64,000 nucleotides of DNA from Shewanella gaetbuli (lineage in GTDB: Bacteria; Pseudomonadota; Gammaproteobacteria; Enterobacterales; Shewanellaceae): assembly GCF_023284065.1 (NCBI RefSeq), contig NZ_JAKIKP010000015.1:1-64000 (forward strand), read 5' to 3'. The translations under genes were made by a program, and so were the position numbers. Below the pieces are notes generated by a model that saw only the letters and a list, made by a program, of their open reading frames with translations, was not told the DNA's origin and searched no databases. Numbering within the stretch: the stretch's first letter is position 1; each line of letters begins with the position of its first letter. Below are positions 53,926 to 64,000 of this stretch, one piece after another.

Positions 53926-55069
53926 TTTTTTTGAAAAAGGGGATTGCTTATCTTGTGCTGATATTCAATTGGATATGGCTGAGCAACTGGCACGTAAACA
54001 AGCAAAGTTACAGCAGTATTTTACAGGGTTGTCAGTAAGTGATTGGCTTGAACCCATTGAAAGTCAAGCAGGTGGGTTTCGTAATAAAGCCAAAATGGTG
54101 GTGTTGGGTGCGGCTCATCAACCCATTTTGGGTATCGTAAACCCTCAAGGTAATCCCATTAGTTTATGCAATTGCCCTTTGTATCCAAAAGATATGCAGT
54201 TATTGCTAAATCGGTTGCAGCTGTTTGTTCAGCAAGCGGGGATTCCGCCTTATCGAGTTGATAAAAGTAAAGGTGAGCTTAAGTTTATTTTATTGACCCG
54301 CAGCTTTGTTTCGGGCGAGTTTATGCTGCGATTTGTACTAAGAAGTGAACAAGCTATCGAGCGTATTAAACGTGAGCTGCCTAAGTTACAGGCTGAATTT
54401 CCGAAAATTAGTTTAGTGTCGGTAAATATCCAGCCCGTACACATGGCCATTTTAGAAGGCGAACAAGAAATCTTTTTAACCGAGCAAACTCGGCTGGCAG
54501 ATCAATTTAATGATGTGCCTTTGTATATTCGCCCGAAAAGCTTTTTTCAAACCAACCCTGAAGTTGCGCAGCAGCTTTATCAAACTGCCCGTGAATGGGT
54601 GGCAGAATTTAATCCAAGCCACATCTGGGACTTATTCTGTGGTGTAGGCGGGTTTGGGCTACATTGTGCCAGCCAATCTATTCGGTTAACCGGTATTGAA
54701 ATTGAGCCTGAGGCCATTGCCTGTGCCAAAATGTCGGCAGCCCAGATGGGGCTGAGTGATATTCACTTTCGAGCCATCGATTCAACCGACTTTGCCAACG
54801 GTATTGCACCAGAAGACAAGCCAGACTTAATCATTGTGAACCCGCCTCGTCGTGGCATTGGTGAAAGCTTGTGTCATGCGTTAAGCCAGTTTGCACCTAA
54901 AGCGATTGTGTATTCCAGTTGTAACCCTAAAACCTTGGTTAAAGATTTAGCGATGATTAGCGGTTACCAAATTACCAAAGTTCAGCTTTTTGATATGTTC
55001 CCCCATACTGATCACTATGAAGTGTTGGTGATGCTAGAAAAATCAGCTTTACAAAATAGATATAATTAG
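53915..55069 (+). CDS. rlmC: 23S rRNA m5U747 methyltransferase RlmC
   Basis: SAM-dependent RNA methyltransferase of 384 aa. It starts [18 protein letters not shown], with C3, C11 and C14 (and a further Cys near ISLCNCP) for an Fe-S cluster, as in E. coli RlmC. The SAM fold shows [14 protein letters not shown], and VNPPRRG plus the nucleophile in YSSCNPKTL close the active site. The start is a GTG overlapping the OhrR-like gene; AAAGG lies upstream. Confidence 0.94.
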   Translation: MKCDFFEKGDCLSCADIQLDMAEQLARKQAKLQQYFTGLSVSDWLEPIESQAGGFRNKAKMVVLGAAHQPILGIVNPQGNPISLCNCPLYPKDMQLLLNRLQLFVQQAGIPPYRVDKSKGELKFILLTRSFVSGEFMLRFVLRSEQAIERIKRELPKLQAEFPKISLVSVNIQPVHMAILEGEQEIFLTEQTRLADQFNDVPLYIRPKSFFQTNPEVAQQLYQTAREWVAEFNPSHIWDLFCGVGGFGLHCASQSIRLTGIEIEPEAIACAKMSAAQMGLSDIHFRAIDSTDFANGIAPEDKPDLIIVNPPRRGIGESLCHALSQFAPKAIVYSSCNPKTLVKDLAMISGYQITKVQLFDMFPHTDHYEVLVMLEKSALQNRYN

Positions 55070-55170
55070 CACATGTCATAACAAGTTCATATTTCTGTCA
55101 TAAACTAATATGGTTTACGTGTATTCGTTTACGACAATGATGAACCAGTGAATTACAGGAAGTTACCAAT

Positions 55171-56325
55171 ATGATATGGCAAATTTTTAGTCGGTTTTTA
55201 GCTTTGGGGTTGATCAGCTTTGGCGGCCCTGCAGCGCATATAGGCTACTTCAGAGAAACTTTCGTCAAAGAACTTAATTGGCTAGATGAGAAACAATACG
55301 GCAGTATTGTTGCTCTAAGCCAATTTATGCCTGGTCCGGGTTCTAGCCAAGTTGGTTTTGCTATTGGTTATCATAAAGGTGGACTTGCGGGGGCTTTGGC
55401 CGCTTTTTTAGGTTTTACTTTACCGTCTTTTTTACTGTTGTTTTTGTTTGCCGTGACCAGTGCTAAATGGTTGCAGGTAGATGCCGTTGCAGGGGCCATA
55501 CATGGCTTAAAGTTACTTGCTGTAGTGGTAGTAGCTGATGCGACGTTAGCAATGTTTAAACAATATTGTCAGCGAAAAACGGCCCAATGTTTAATGCTAG
55601 CAACGGCTTTTTGTTTGTTAGTTATCCCTTCTTTACTGACCCAAATGGTGGTGTTAGCTGTTGCTGCTGTTATCGGGTGTTTAGTACTAACCCGAGGTGA
55701 CAATATTTCACCTGAAACCCCGCATATAAAATTGAATTATTCATGGTTAGGCTTATTTATTATCGGCTTAGTCGCATCGTTTTTTCTGGCCAACAAGCCT
55801 GACAGTGTTGGGCAAATATTCGGCCAATTTTATCAGGTAGGCAGTTTAGTGTTTGGTGGGGGTCATGTTGTGCTGCCATTACTTGAAGCCAATGTGGGTG
55901 AGCTTGTTACCCAAGACCGTTTTTTAACAGGTTATGCATTAGCGCAAGCCATTCCCGGGCCAATGTTCACTTTGGCGACATTTCTTGGCGCTGATATTTG
56001 GCAAGAATCTCCGATGTTGGGGGCAATAGTGGCTACGGTTGCCATTTTTGTTCCAGGTTTTTTATTAATGCTAGTAGGGCTGAAAAGTTGGCATGCAATT
56101 AGCCAGCGTCCGGTGATAGCGGGTGGGTTAGCGGGCGTTAATTCGGCCGTTGTGGGCTTACTGTTGGCAGCGCTGTATCAGCCGGTATTCACGACAGGGG
56201 TGATGTCTAGCTTAGATATGGGACTGGTATTGGTTGGTTTTGGCGTGTTAAAAGTGGCTAAACCCAATATTGTGCTGTTGGTTATTGGCTTTGCTATGGC
56301 TGGGTCAGCGGTTTCTATGCTGTAA
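55171..56325 (+). CDS. chrA: chromate transporter ChrA
   Basis: CHR-family inner-membrane anion transporter of 384 aa with two homologous halves. The first half has the signature FGGPAAHIGYFRETFV and FMPGPGSSQVGFAIGYHKGG, the second has VFGGGHVVLPLLE and AQAIPGPMFTLATFLGA. It extrudes chromate; some family members carry sulfate-related anions instead. AGGAAG sits before the ATG. It stands alone. Confidence 0.92.
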   Translation: MIWQIFSRFLALGLISFGGPAAHIGYFRETFVKELNWLDEKQYGSIVALSQFMPGPGSSQVGFAIGYHKGGLAGALAAFLGFTLPSFLLLFLFAVTSAKWLQVDAVAGAIHGLKLLAVVVVADATLAMFKQYCQRKTAQCLMLATAFCLLVIPSLLTQMVVLAVAAVIGCLVLTRGDNISPETPHIKLNYSWLGLFIIGLVASFFLANKPDSVGQIFGQFYQVGSLVFGGGHVVLPLLEANVGELVTQDRFLTGYALAQAIPGPMFTLATFLGADIWQESPMLGAIVATVAIFVPGFLLMLVGLKSWHAISQRPVIAGGLAGVNSAVVGLLLAALYQPVFTTGVMSSLDMGLVLVGFGVLKVAKPNIVLLVIGFAMAGSAVSML

Positions 56326-56462
56326 GTGTCTGTGTTGAATATCAATATTGATATACGTTACGCTTTTTTAAATAAAAGTGTGAAGCGAATATGTGTTTCT
56401 TCCTAAAAAATCTCATACCCAAACTATAATTACTTAAATAATTATAAAGAGGGTAACTCGTC

Positions 56463-58127
56463 ATGAAAAATTTATCCCTACGCAATAAGCTTTTGGCATT
56501 ATCCTTAGTGCCATTAACGCTCATTTTAGGCGTAGTTTTGGTGCTTTTTTATTACAACGAAACTCAGTCGTTAACCAGTGATATTAAAGACTTCAGAGAA
56601 CAACTCATCTTAGAACGTAAAAACCAATTAAAAGAAGCGGTTGAAATTGCCCAAGGGGTGGTTGAGCATCAACTTGCGCTAGGTGATAGTGGTAATGTGA
56701 ATGATGCGTTGCGTAATTTACGTTTTGGTTCAGCCGGTTACTTTTATATGTATGACACTGACGGGGTGAATGTTTTTCATGCCTTAACGCCTAGTCTTGA
56801 AGGTCAAAATAAAATTGATATGACCGACCCTAGCGGTAATAAAATTATTGTTGGCTTACTGAATGCTGCGCAAAATGGTGATGGTAATTTTACTTATTAT
56901 TATCAAAAGCCTAATACTGATGGATTGACTGAAAAGTTAGGCTTTGCCGTTATGGTGCCTGGAACGAATTGGATGCTAGGCTCTGGTGCTTATATTGATG
57001 ATATTGAACAAGTTACCAGTGAGTTTAAAGCTATTCAGTCTGAAAAAATGATCAGCCACCTTGTCATGTTTATTGTCATTACCACAGGTTTAGCGTCTTT
57101 GACCGCATTTGGCGTTATTGTTGTGGCAAAAGTGATGGTTCAACCCATAGAGAATATGGCTGAGTCATTAAATGATATTGCCAAAGGTGAAGGGGATTTA
57201 ACCAAACGATTAACCATTAAGGGCAATGATGAAATCGCTAAACTCGGTTTAGCTTTTAATCAGTTTGTTGATAAGTTACAGCATATTATTGGTGATGTAG
57301 CGGTAGCAACCCATGAAGTTAAGCAAGCCGCCGTGACCATTAATGGACAAACAGTCACGATTTCTGAAAAGCTTTACAGTCACAATAGTGAAATAGACCA
57401 AATTGTCACTGCGATAACTGAAATGTCGGCCACAGCACATGATGTGGCTCAAAATACCAATCAAGTTGCAGAATCAACCGATGTTGCCACAGGCTATGTG
57501 ATGCAGGCGCAAGAATGCGTGGACAACTCATTAAATGAAGTATCGCAACTGATGTCGCAAATTGATCGTGCAGCTAATAACATTCAATCTTTGAATGAGC
57601 AGTCTAAGAAAATTAATTCGGTCTTAAGCGTTATTGGCGGGATTGCAGAGCAAACTAATTTGCTTGCGTTAAATGCGGCTATTGAAGCGGCAAGGGCGGG
57701 CGAGCAGGGCCGAGGTTTTGCGGTTGTTGCTGATGAAGTTAGAAACCTAGCCAGCCGAACTCAAGCTAGTACCGTGGAAATTAACGAGATGTTGAATGAG
57801 TTACATAAGTCTGTTTCTCAAGCCGTCAGTGCTATGGAAGAAAGCCAAAAAAGTGGCGTGCGTTCAGTTGAGTCATCTAAAGCGATTTCTGAAAGCTTAG
57901 GTGCAGTAACCTCATCGGTAACAAACATTAATGATATGAGCACCCATATCGCGACGGCTGCAACGGAGCAAAGTTCGGTGACAGAAGAAATTAATCGCAA
58001 TATCACTTCGGTGCAAGAAATTGTTAATGAGCTGCTCGCTTCAAGTCAGCAAGCGGCTGAGGTCAGTACCTCTGTTGCTGAGTCGGGTAACAATTTAGAT
58101 CGCTTAGTGGGGCAGTTTAAAGTGTAG
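56463..58127 (+). CDS. methyl-accepting chemotaxis protein with single Cache sensor
   Basis: A 554-aa chemoreceptor. TM1 is at about residues 11-31, a periplasmic sCache_2 domain runs ~35-185 ([18 protein letters not shown] and [14 protein letters not shown]), TM2 at ~192-212, then HAMP ([19 protein letters not shown]) and the signalling hairpin [20 protein letters not shown]. No C-terminal CheR-docking pentapeptide is present. The ligand is unknown. AGAGGG precedes the ATG. Confidence 0.93.
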   Translation: MKNLSLRNKLLALSLVPLTLILGVVLVLFYYNETQSLTSDIKDFREQLILERKNQLKEAVEIAQGVVEHQLALGDSGNVNDALRNLRFGSAGYFYMYDTDGVNVFHALTPSLEGQNKIDMTDPSGNKIIVGLLNAAQNGDGNFTYYYQKPNTDGLTEKLGFAVMVPGTNWMLGSGAYIDDIEQVTSEFKAIQSEKMISHLVMFIVITTGLASLTAFGVIVVAKVMVQPIENMAESLNDIAKGEGDLTKRLTIKGNDEIAKLGLAFNQFVDKLQHIIGDVAVATHEVKQAAVTINGQTVTISEKLYSHNSEIDQIVTAITEMSATAHDVAQNTNQVAESTDVATGYVMQAQECVDNSLNEVSQLMSQIDRAANNIQSLNEQSKKINSVLSVIGGIAEQTNLLALNAAIEAARAGEQGRGFAVVADEVRNLASRTQASTVEINEMLNELHKSVSQAVSAMEESQKSGVRSVESSKAISESLGAVTSSVTNINDMSTHIATAATEQSSVTEEINRNITSVQEIVNELLASSQQAAEVSTSVAESGNNLDRLVGQFKV

Positions 58128-58157
58128 AAATAACCATAAGCTTAGGCTTTACTTCAA

Positions 58158-58189
58158 AATGAACCGTTAAATCAGCGGTTCATTTTTTT
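58158..58189 (+). terminator. intrinsic terminator of the chemoreceptor gene
   Basis: The stem AATGAACCG/CGGTTCATT has a 9-base loop followed by T7. It overlaps the 3' end of the next gene on the opposite strand. Confidence 0.88.
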
Positions 58190-59155
58190 GACGAAAACCA
58201 CCACAAACAAGGCGATTGTAAAGCTACCCGTAAAAGCCTCTATTGCGGCAATTGCCCGCGAAAACCCTATGGGGGTAAAGTCTCCATACCCCAATGTCGT
58301 GAAGGTGACAACGGAATAGTAAATACAATTAAAAAATAGGCTGATATTTTGGATAATGCTATTGCTAAAATGAAACTGGTGAATTTGATTGTCGTAACTG
58401 AGCCCTGTAAAGAAATAACATATGGCACAAACTAAAATAAGCGCTAATGAAAAACCAATTACCCTTAATGGCGCTTCACCATAACCACAAAATAGGTCAA
58501 TAGATTTTGAAATAATGCGTTCCATCGACCATCTTGGCATTTGATGTCGGCGCATAATTAACTCTTTGCGCATAAAGTCACCGGCCATGGCGAATAGCCC
58601 TTCTCTATCGGCTGATTTCCGCAGGTCTCGATAAATTTCCTCGGCTTGTTCAAAGTAATCTAGCGCAATTTCCTCTTCCCCTAGTTTTTCAGCATCTCGG
58701 GCTAATTTTTCTTGTTTAATTTGTTTGCCAACACATATATTTTCAATTTTTGCACCGTTCCATTTTACCCCTAATAAATTAGTGTTGGTAAAATTGGCGC
58801 AATGGACATTCGCATCACGTAAGTCTGCTTTCATTATGCTGGCATGATTTAAATTAAGGTTGAACATATGTGCGCCTTTTAAATTGGCGCGATAGAGCTC
58901 GGCATGGCTCATATCAAACCCAGCCTTAGAATGATGTTTAACTAAATCAATTCCGCTGAGCTCAGCCCGTTTTAAGTAAATTCCACGCAACATACCGCCC
59001 CCTCTAGCAAAAGCCTCTAATCTGGCTTTATCATCAGGGTTATTTTTAATAATACGAGGGTCATGCCAGTAACACAGGCCGGAAGGCTCGGCAACTTCAT
59101 GGCAAGAAAACCCTTCATCTTCATGGTAGCAGCAGGTTGGCTTTTCTTCGGTCAT
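58172..59155 (-). CDS. pentapeptide-repeat protein fused to a two-TM K+ channel
   Basis: About 327 aa. A cysteine/histidine-rich N-terminal segment (CCYHEDEGFSC, LCYWHDPR) precedes pentapeptide repeats (about residues 60-125, e.g. AELYRANLKGAHMFNLNLNH), a helical linker, and a pore module. That module has TM1 (VIGFSLALILVCAICYFF), the filter TLGYGDF and TM2 (FTIALFVVVFVKK). The TxGYGD filter means K+ selectivity by family knowledge. The ATG at 59155 is taken as the start, but a GTG at 59179 is possible. Confidence 0.85.
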   Translation of the reverse strand: MTEEKPTCCYHEDEGFSCHEVAEPSGLCYWHDPRIIKNNPDDKARLEAFARGGGMLRGIYLKRAELSGIDLVKHHSKAGFDMSHAELYRANLKGAHMFNLNLNHASIMKADLRDANVHCANFTNTNLLGVKWNGAKIENICVGKQIKQEKLARDAEKLGEEEIALDYFEQAEEIYRDLRKSADREGLFAMAGDFMRKELIMRRHQMPRWSMERIISKSIDLFCGYGEAPLRVIGFSLALILVCAICYFFTGLSYDNQIHQFHFSNSIIQNISLFFNCIYYSVVTFTTLGYGDFTPIGFSRAIAAIEAFTGSFTIALFVVVFVKKMNR

Positions 59156-59374
59156 GATTAAAGTATAGTCGGTGTTCACGTCGTTGCAGGCGAGTCTTGT
59201 TGAAGCGACTTTTTGCAGTTTAAGGGCTATTTTTTATGATTATTGGTTCACTCAAAATCGTATCCTAAAAAAATTCGTCTTCAAAGATAAACAGCCCCTA
59301 GGTTTAGTGTGCTGCATGGGGTAAAATGTGCCGTTAAACCTTTAGGTCACTTATTTAGTTAAAGTTGAAAATTC

Positions 59375-60473
59375 ATGTTTGAAGTTAATCCGGTAAAATT
59401 CAAAATTAAGGAGCTTGCTGAACGCACAGAGCTTCTTAGGGGGTACCTTTGACTACGCTGCTAAAAGCGAGCGTTTAGAAGAGGTTAGCCGAGAGCTTGA
59501 AAGCTCTGAAGTGTGGAATGAACCTGAGCGTGCACAAGCACTAGGTAAAGAACGTTCAGCCCTAGAAGCAGTGGTAAAAACCATTGACGATATGGATAAC
59601 GGTCTTGAGGATGTGGAAGGCTTATTAGAACTCGCCGTTGAAGAAAACGATCAAGATACTTTTGATGATGCTAGCGAAGAAATTGCCGCCCTTGAAGCCC
59701 GTCTTGCTGACTTAGAGTTTCGCCGTATGTTTGCCGGTAAAAACGATGCAGCAAGCTGTTATCTTGATATTCAATCTGGCTCTGGTGGTACCGAAGCGCA
59801 AGATTGGGCCAATATGGTTTTACGCATGTATTTGCGTTGGGGTGAAGCCCATGACTTTAACCCTGAATTAATTGAAGTGACCGCCGGTGATGTTGCCGGT
59901 ATTAAAGGTGCAACAGTAAAGTTTACCGGTGAATATGCCTTTGGTTGGTTACGCACCGAAACCGGCGTACATCGTTTAGTGAGAAAGTCACCTTTTGATT
60001 CTTCTGGTAAACGCCACACCTCATTTTGTTCAGTATTTGTTTACCCTGAAATTGAAGACGATATTGAAATCGACATCAATCCATCTGATTTACGTATTGA
60101 TACCTATCGCGCCTCTGGTGCCGGTGGTCAGCACGTCAACAAAACGGATTCAGCGGTACGTATTACCCATTTACCGACAAATACTGTGGTGCAATGTCAA
60201 AACGATCGCTCACAACATAAAAACCGTGACTCAGCCTTTAAACAGTTAAAAGCTAAGTTATACGAATTAGAAATGCACAAACAAAACGCCGATAAGCAAG
60301 CCGCAGAAGACGCTAAGTCTGATATCGGTTGGGGTAGCCAAATTCGTTCATACGTATTAGACGATGCCCGTATTAAAGATTTACGCACCGGTGTTGAAAA
60401 CCGAAATACCCAAAGTGTCTTAGATGGCGATTTGGACAAGTTTATTGAAGCTAGCCTTAAATCTGGCCTTTAA
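59375..60473 (+). CDS. prfB: peptide chain release factor 2 with programmed +1 frameshift
   Basis: RF2 reads UGA and UAA stops. The gene begins [20 protein letters not shown] at 59375 and hits an in-frame TGA at 59450-59452. The slippery CTT-TGA-C is preceded by AGGGGG at 59438-59443, the classic RF2 autoregulatory signal. A +1 shift joins codon 25 to GAC at 59451, giving 365 aa, the E. coli length. SPFDSSGK (stop recognition) and GAGGQHVNK (catalytic GGQ) are present. lysS follows after 12 bp, as in E. coli. Confidence 0.96.
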
Positions 60474-60485
60474 CGAGAGAAGAAG

Positions 60486-61988
60486 ATGACTGAACAAACT
60501 CAAGATGAAAACAAGTTAATTGCAGAACGTCGTGCAAAGTTAGACCACATTCGCACGAACTGCCCAGCAAATGGTCACCCAAATAACTTCGATCGAAAAC
60601 ACAAGGCGGCTGATATTCAAGCTGAGTATGGTCAGTACTCAAAAGCTGAGTTAGAAGAAATGGGCATTCAACGCTCTATTGCTGGTCGTGTAATGGCTAA
60701 GCGTGGTCCATTTTTGGTGATTCAAGATGTGTCAGGCCGTATTCAAGCCTACGCAGGTAAAGACGTTCAAAAAGATTTAAAAGCCACTTACCAAGGTTTA
60801 GATATTGGTGACATCGTGGGTGTGACTGGGCAACTTCACCTTTCTGGTAAAGGTGACTTATACGTCAATATGGAACAGTACCAATTATTGACTAAAGCGC
60901 TACGTCCACTACCTGAAAAGTTCCATGGTTTAACTGACCAAGAAACGCGTTACCGCCAACGTTACGTTGACTTAATTGTTAACGAAGACTCACGCGAAGC
61001 CTTTATTATGCGTTCTAAAGTGGTTACAGCTATCCGTAACTTTATGGTTAAAAAAGAGTTTATGGAAGTAGAAACCCCAATGATGCACAGCATTCCAGGT
61101 GGTGCTTCAGCACGTCCATTTGTGACTCACCATAATGCGTTAGACATCGAAATGTACCTACGTATTGCGCCAGAACTTTACCTAAAACGTCTAGTTGTAG
61201 GCGGCTTTGAGCGTGTATTTGAAATTAACCGTAACTTCCGTAATGAAGGTTTATCACCTCGCCATAACCCAGAATTCACCATGATGGAATTCTATATGGC
61301 GTATGCTGATTACAAAGACTTAATGGATTTAACCGAAGAGATGTTAAGCTCAATTGCCACTGAGCTTTGCGGTTCTCCACAGCTTCCATACGGCGAGCAC
61401 ACGGTTGACTTTGGTGGCCCATATGCGCGTTTAAGCATGTTGGACGCGATTAAGAAATACAACCCAGATAATGCCACTATCCAGTCTATGACTTATGAAG
61501 AAGTGAAAGACCTTGAGTTTATGCGTAATTTGGCGAAAAGCCTCGGCATGACCATTGAAAAATTCTGGACTTGTGGTCAGTTACTTGAAGAAATCTTTGG
61601 TGAAACCGCAGAACCTAAGTTAATGCAACCTACGTTCATTACCGGTTACCCAGCTGATATTTCTCCGCTAGCGCGTCGTAATGATGAAAACCATTTCATT
61701 ACTGATCGTTTTGAGTTCTTTATTGGTGGCCGTGAAGTGGCTAACGGGTTCTCTGAGCTTAATGATGCAGAAGACCAAGATAACCGCTTTAAAGCACAGG
61801 TTGATGCAAAAGATGCGGGTGATGATGAAGCTATGTTCTACGATGCTGATTATATTACTGCACTAGAGCACGGCCTACCGCCTACAGCGGGTCAGGGTAT
61901 TGGTATTGACCGTTTGGTGATGCTATTTACTAATACTCACACTATTCGTGACGTGATTTTATTCCCTGCAATGCGCCCACAAGGCTAA
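60486..61988 (+). CDS. lysS: lysyl-tRNA synthetase, class II
   Basis: Charges tRNA-Lys. 500 aa: an N-terminal OB-fold anticodon-binding domain ([21 protein letters not shown]) and a class II catalytic core. Motif 2 contains [20 protein letters not shown] and motif 3 contains [14 protein letters not shown] strong GAGAGAAGAAG ribosome site precedes the ATG. It lies directly downstream of prfB. Confidence 0.96.
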   Translation: MTEQTQDENKLIAERRAKLDHIRTNCPANGHPNNFDRKHKAADIQAEYGQYSKAELEEMGIQRSIAGRVMAKRGPFLVIQDVSGRIQAYAGKDVQKDLKATYQGLDIGDIVGVTGQLHLSGKGDLYVNMEQYQLLTKALRPLPEKFHGLTDQETRYRQRYVDLIVNEDSREAFIMRSKVVTAIRNFMVKKEFMEVETPMMHSIPGGASARPFVTHHNALDIEMYLRIAPELYLKRLVVGGFERVFEINRNFRNEGLSPRHNPEFTMMEFYMAYADYKDLMDLTEEMLSSIATELCGSPQLPYGEHTVDFGGPYARLSMLDAIKKYNPDNATIQSMTYEEVKDLEFMRNLAKSLGMTIEKFWTCGQLLEEIFGETAEPKLMQPTFITGYPADISPLARRNDENHFITDRFEFFIGGREVANGFSELNDAEDQDNRFKAQVDAKDAGDDEAMFYDADYITALEHGLPPTAGQGIGIDRLVMLFTNTHTIRDVILFPAMRPQG

Positions 61989-62035
61989 TTATTGTAATGG
62001 AATTGCTTGGCTGAATCAGTTAAAGCTTAATAAAA

Positions 62036-62063
62036 ATACCAGCCTATATGGCTGGTGTTTTTT
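62036..62063 (+). terminator. intrinsic terminator of prfB-lysS
   Basis: The stem ATACCAGCC/GGCTGGTGT has a 5-base loop followed by T7. Confidence 0.92.
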
Positions 62064-62105
62064 TGCGCTATACTTCTTTGCGCAATACTTTTTTGCGCAA
62101 TAATA
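62061..62105 (+). repeat. three tandem 15-bp repeats after lysS
   Basis: TTTTGCGCTATACTT, CTTTGCGCAATACTT and TTTTGCGCAATAATA are head-to-tail 15-mers with a TTGCGCAATA core. The first overlaps the T-run of the lysS terminator, so the array seems to have grown from the terminator's end. Confidence 0.85.
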
Positions 62106-62134
62106 GGGTGTTTTGTGTAATAAAAGCCAGATAC

Positions 62135-62168
62135 AAAAAATCCAATATCATCGCTGATATTGGATTTT
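62135..62168 (-). terminator. intrinsic terminator of deaD
   Basis: The stem AAAATCCAATATCA/TGATATTGGATTTT has a 4-base loop. On the minus strand a T6 follows. Confidence 0.9.
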
Positions 62169-62200
62169 AGTGTTAAACCAAGATGGTTAATCTTATAAGA

Positions 62201-64000
62201 TTAGCCATTGTCACGTGGTTTACGTGGACGGCGATCACCTGATGGACGGTCACCACGAGGGCGGCGGTCATTACGATCACCGCGTGGACGACGAGGTGCA
62301 CCTGCGCCACGACCTGAATCGACAAACTTCTCATCACCGGCTTCACGGATGTTTAATGGACGACCACAAACGCGCACTTTGCGTAAGTGAGTTAATACGT
62401 CTTTTGGCATGCCGTCTGGTAGGTCAACGGTAGTCACTTGATCATATAATTGAATTTGACCAATGTAACGGCTGTCGATGTTGGCTTCGTTAGCAATGGC
62501 ACCCACAATGTTACCTACACCCACACCGTTTTCACGACCTACGTCGATAACATAACGGTTCATTTTCACATCTGGATTGTCTTTTAAGCCGTCTGCTTTA
62601 CCAAAACTAGTTGGTGCAGGGCGGTTGCTTCTTTCGCGACGAGGGCGATCTTCGCGAGAGTCACGTGAATCACGTTGACGCTCTTGAATTGGAGGCAATT
62701 GTAAAGGACGCTCTTGCTGTACTTGATGTAATAATGCGGCAGCTAATAAGTCTGTATCAACTTCTAGTTGAGTACATAACTCTGCAACAGCATTTTTCAT
62801 GAAGTCTAAATCGCCATTCAAGGTTTCTTGAATTTGCTCGCCTAAACGAGACAAACGACGCTCAGCCACAGTTTCAGGGCTAGGAACTTTCATTGGCGAA
62901 ATACGGCTGTTTGTTGCACGTTCAATGGTACGTAACATACGCATTTCACGATGGGTGACAAACAGAATCGCCATACCAGTACGACCAGCACGACCAGTAC
63001 GGCCAATACGGTGAACATAAGCTTCTGAATCGTATGGAATATCGTAGTTTACAACGTGACCAATACGTTCAACGTCAAGACCACGAGCAGCAACGTCTGT
63101 TGCAATTAGAATATCTAATTTGCCACGCTTAAGCTGTTCAACGGCACGCTCACGAGCTTGTTGATTCATATCACCGTGTAATGGTGAAGAAGCATAACCA
63201 CGGGCTTCTAGCTTTTCAGCTAACTCAACACAGCTGTTACGAGTTCGAACGAAAATGATAATACCTTCAGTATTTTCAACTTCTAATACACGAACCAGTG
63301 CTTCAAGCTTATTGTGTTGTGAAACCTGTACAAAGCATTGCTCAATAGACTCAACCGTAGTGTGGCTAGCCGCAATACTAATATGAACAGGATCATTGAG
63401 ATGTTTGTTAGCCACACGCTTGATTTGTTCTGGCATGGTTGCCGAGAATAATGCTAGCTGACTGTTGGCTGGCTTATGCTCTAATACCCATTCGATATCG
63501 TCGATAAAGCCCATTTTTAACATTTCATCAGCTTCATCAAGCACAAGTGCCTTTAATGAATCTAATTTTAAAGTGCCACGACGCATGTGATCCATAACAC
63601 GACCTGGAGTACCTACAATCACTTGTGGGCCACGTCTTAGGGCGCTTAATTGTTGATGCATGCTTTGACCACCGTAAATAGGTAGTACGTGGAAGCCTTT
63701 CATGTGTTTTGCATAGCTACCAAACGCTTCAGCAACCTGTACGGCTAGCTCACGAGTTGGGGCTAAAACAAGAATTTGAGGTGCATTTAAGCGGATATCT
63801 ACTTGATTAAGTAGTGGAAGCGCAAAAGCACCGGTTTTACCTGTACCAGTTTGCGCTTGGCCTAAAATATCTTTACCTTCCATAAGAGGGTCGATACTTG
63901 CTGATTGAATAGGTGTTGGTTTTTCATAACCTAGCTCGTCAAGAGCACGCAACAAATTCTCAGACAGGCCGAGTTCGCGGAAAGTTCTTTCATTGGATGA
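62201..64000 (-). CDS. deaD: DEAD-box RNA helicase DeaD/CsdA (5' end outside window)
   Basis: ATP-dependent RNA helicase for ribosome assembly and cold adaptation. The frame continues past the internal TTG at 63955 to the window edge, adding SSNERTFRELGLSEN; the initiator lies just beyond. Motifs: AQTGTGKTGAFALP (Walker A), VLDEADEM (motif II), SATMP, and HRIGRTGRAG (motif VI). The DbpA-like RNA-binding domain lies near residues 470-540, and the tail is Arg/Gly/Asp-rich (GDRNDRRPRGDRPSGDRRPR). Confidence 0.95.
   Translation of the reverse strand, partial: SSNERTFRELGLSENLLRALDELGYEKPTPIQSASIDPLMEGKDILGQAQTGTGKTGAFALPLLNQVDIRLNAPQILVLAPTRELAVQVAEAFGSYAKHMKGFHVLPIYGGQSMHQQLSALRRGPQVIVGTPGRVMDHMRRGTLKLDSLKALVLDEADEMLKMGFIDDIEWVLEHKPANSQLALFSATMPEQIKRVANKHLNDPVHISIAASHTTVESIEQCFVQVSQHNKLEALVRVLEVENTEGIIIFVRTRNSCVELAEKLEARGYASSPLHGDMNQQARERAVEQLKRGKLDILIATDVAARGLDVERIGHVVNYDIPYDSEAYVHRIGRTGRAGRTGMAILFVTHREMRMLRTIERATNSRISPMKVPSPETVAERRLSRLGEQIQETLNGDLDFMKNAVAELCTQLEVDTDLLAAALLHQVQQERPLQLPPIQERQRDSRDSREDRPRRERSNRPAPTSFGKADGLKDNPDVKMNRYVIDVGRENGVGVGNIVGAIANEANIDSRYIGQIQLYDQVTTVDLPDGMPKDVLTHLRKVRVCGRPLNIREAGDEKFVDSGRGAGAPRRPRGDRNDRRPRGDRPSGDRRPRKPRDNG

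Noticed and set aside
63955..63955. DeaD start at 63955
   Set aside because: This is an internal TTG. The frame continues upstream with a convincing DeaD N-terminus to the window edge, so the gene is partial.

Overview
The window reads as core chromosome of a marine, moderately AT-rich gammaproteobacterium of the Shewanella/Alteromonadales type. Support: gene order tolC<>nudF-yqiB-cpdA-yqiA-parE-parC as in enterics, ArcA, a long-form PurC, a 1059-aa PutA without an N-terminal DNA-binding domain, an S46 dipeptidyl peptidase, DUF3392, DUF3293 and TIGR04211 proteins, a MetJ-controlled NhaC-type methionine transporter and a manganese-riboswitch-controlled UPF0016 exporter. I see no prophage, insertion sequence, CRISPR array or classical defence island.

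Layout. 0-0.4 kb: two identical tRNA-Pro(UGG) genes with a decayed third copy at the left edge. 0.4-8 kb: rimO; an iron-uptake pair (TonB-dependent receptor plus PepSY membrane protein) behind a Fur box; purC; an EamA transporter. 8-18 kb: tolC, then the co-directional run nudF, yqiB, cpdA, yqiA, parE, a sorbosone-dehydrogenase-like gene and parC. 18-24.8 kb: Fur-boxed bfd, a 2-hydroxyacid dehydrogenase, DUF3392, arcA, DUF3293 behind a perfect CRP palindrome, and lysC under a lysine riboswitch with an AstE/AspA-like deacylase behind it. 24.8-27.1 kb: a small AT-rich accessory patch with a signal-anchored unknown, a secreted zincin protease and a broken short gene carrying a hexanucleotide repeat. 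27-34 kb: ygfZ, serA, DUF2238, a CsgD/VpsT-like regulator, a hotdog thioesterase, a small membrane protein, a nuclease-like gene remnant and catalase. 34-44.4 kb: CYTH triphosphatase, DUF47-Pit phosphate transport pair, TIGR04211 protein, putA, a PP2C phosphatase-Ser/Thr kinase fusion and an FNT channel. 44.4-53.3 kb: metT with MetJ boxes, a six-TM protein, rluF, S46 peptidase, tyrP-like carrier, mneA with yybP-ykoY riboswitch, a lysozyme-inhibitor-like protein and a YjfB-like protein. 53.4-64 kb: OhrR-like regulator-rlmC, chrA, a chemoreceptor, a pentapeptide-repeat/K+ channel fusion, prfB with its programmed frameshift, lysS and deaD (5' end beyond the window).

How the genes work together. 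Most are independent housekeeping units closed by recognisable intrinsic terminators. Clear functional couplings are iron (receptor, PepSY protein and Bfd, all near Fur-like sites), topoisomerase IV (parE/parC), lysine biosynthesis (lysC and its riboswitch), phosphate (DUF47-Pit) and translation (prfB-lysS, rlmC, rluF, rimO, tRNA-Pro). Regulatory RNA or DNA signals readable from sequence are a lysine riboswitch with a Shine-Dalgarno-masking hairpin, a yybP-ykoY riboswitch, a four-unit MetJ operator, Fur and CRP sites, and the RF2 frameshift signal. Two short overlapping leader frames (upstream of DUF2238 and of katA) look translationally coupled and may be undescribed.

No stretch is, to my reading, a convincing wholly new multi-gene system. 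The best leads are the two leader frames, the hexamer-repeat gene remnant with its neighbouring secreted protease, the nuclease-tail remnant upstream of katA, the PP2C-kinase/FNT pair and the pentapeptide-K+ channel fusion. All calls were made by eye from motifs and remembered family features; no database search was run.
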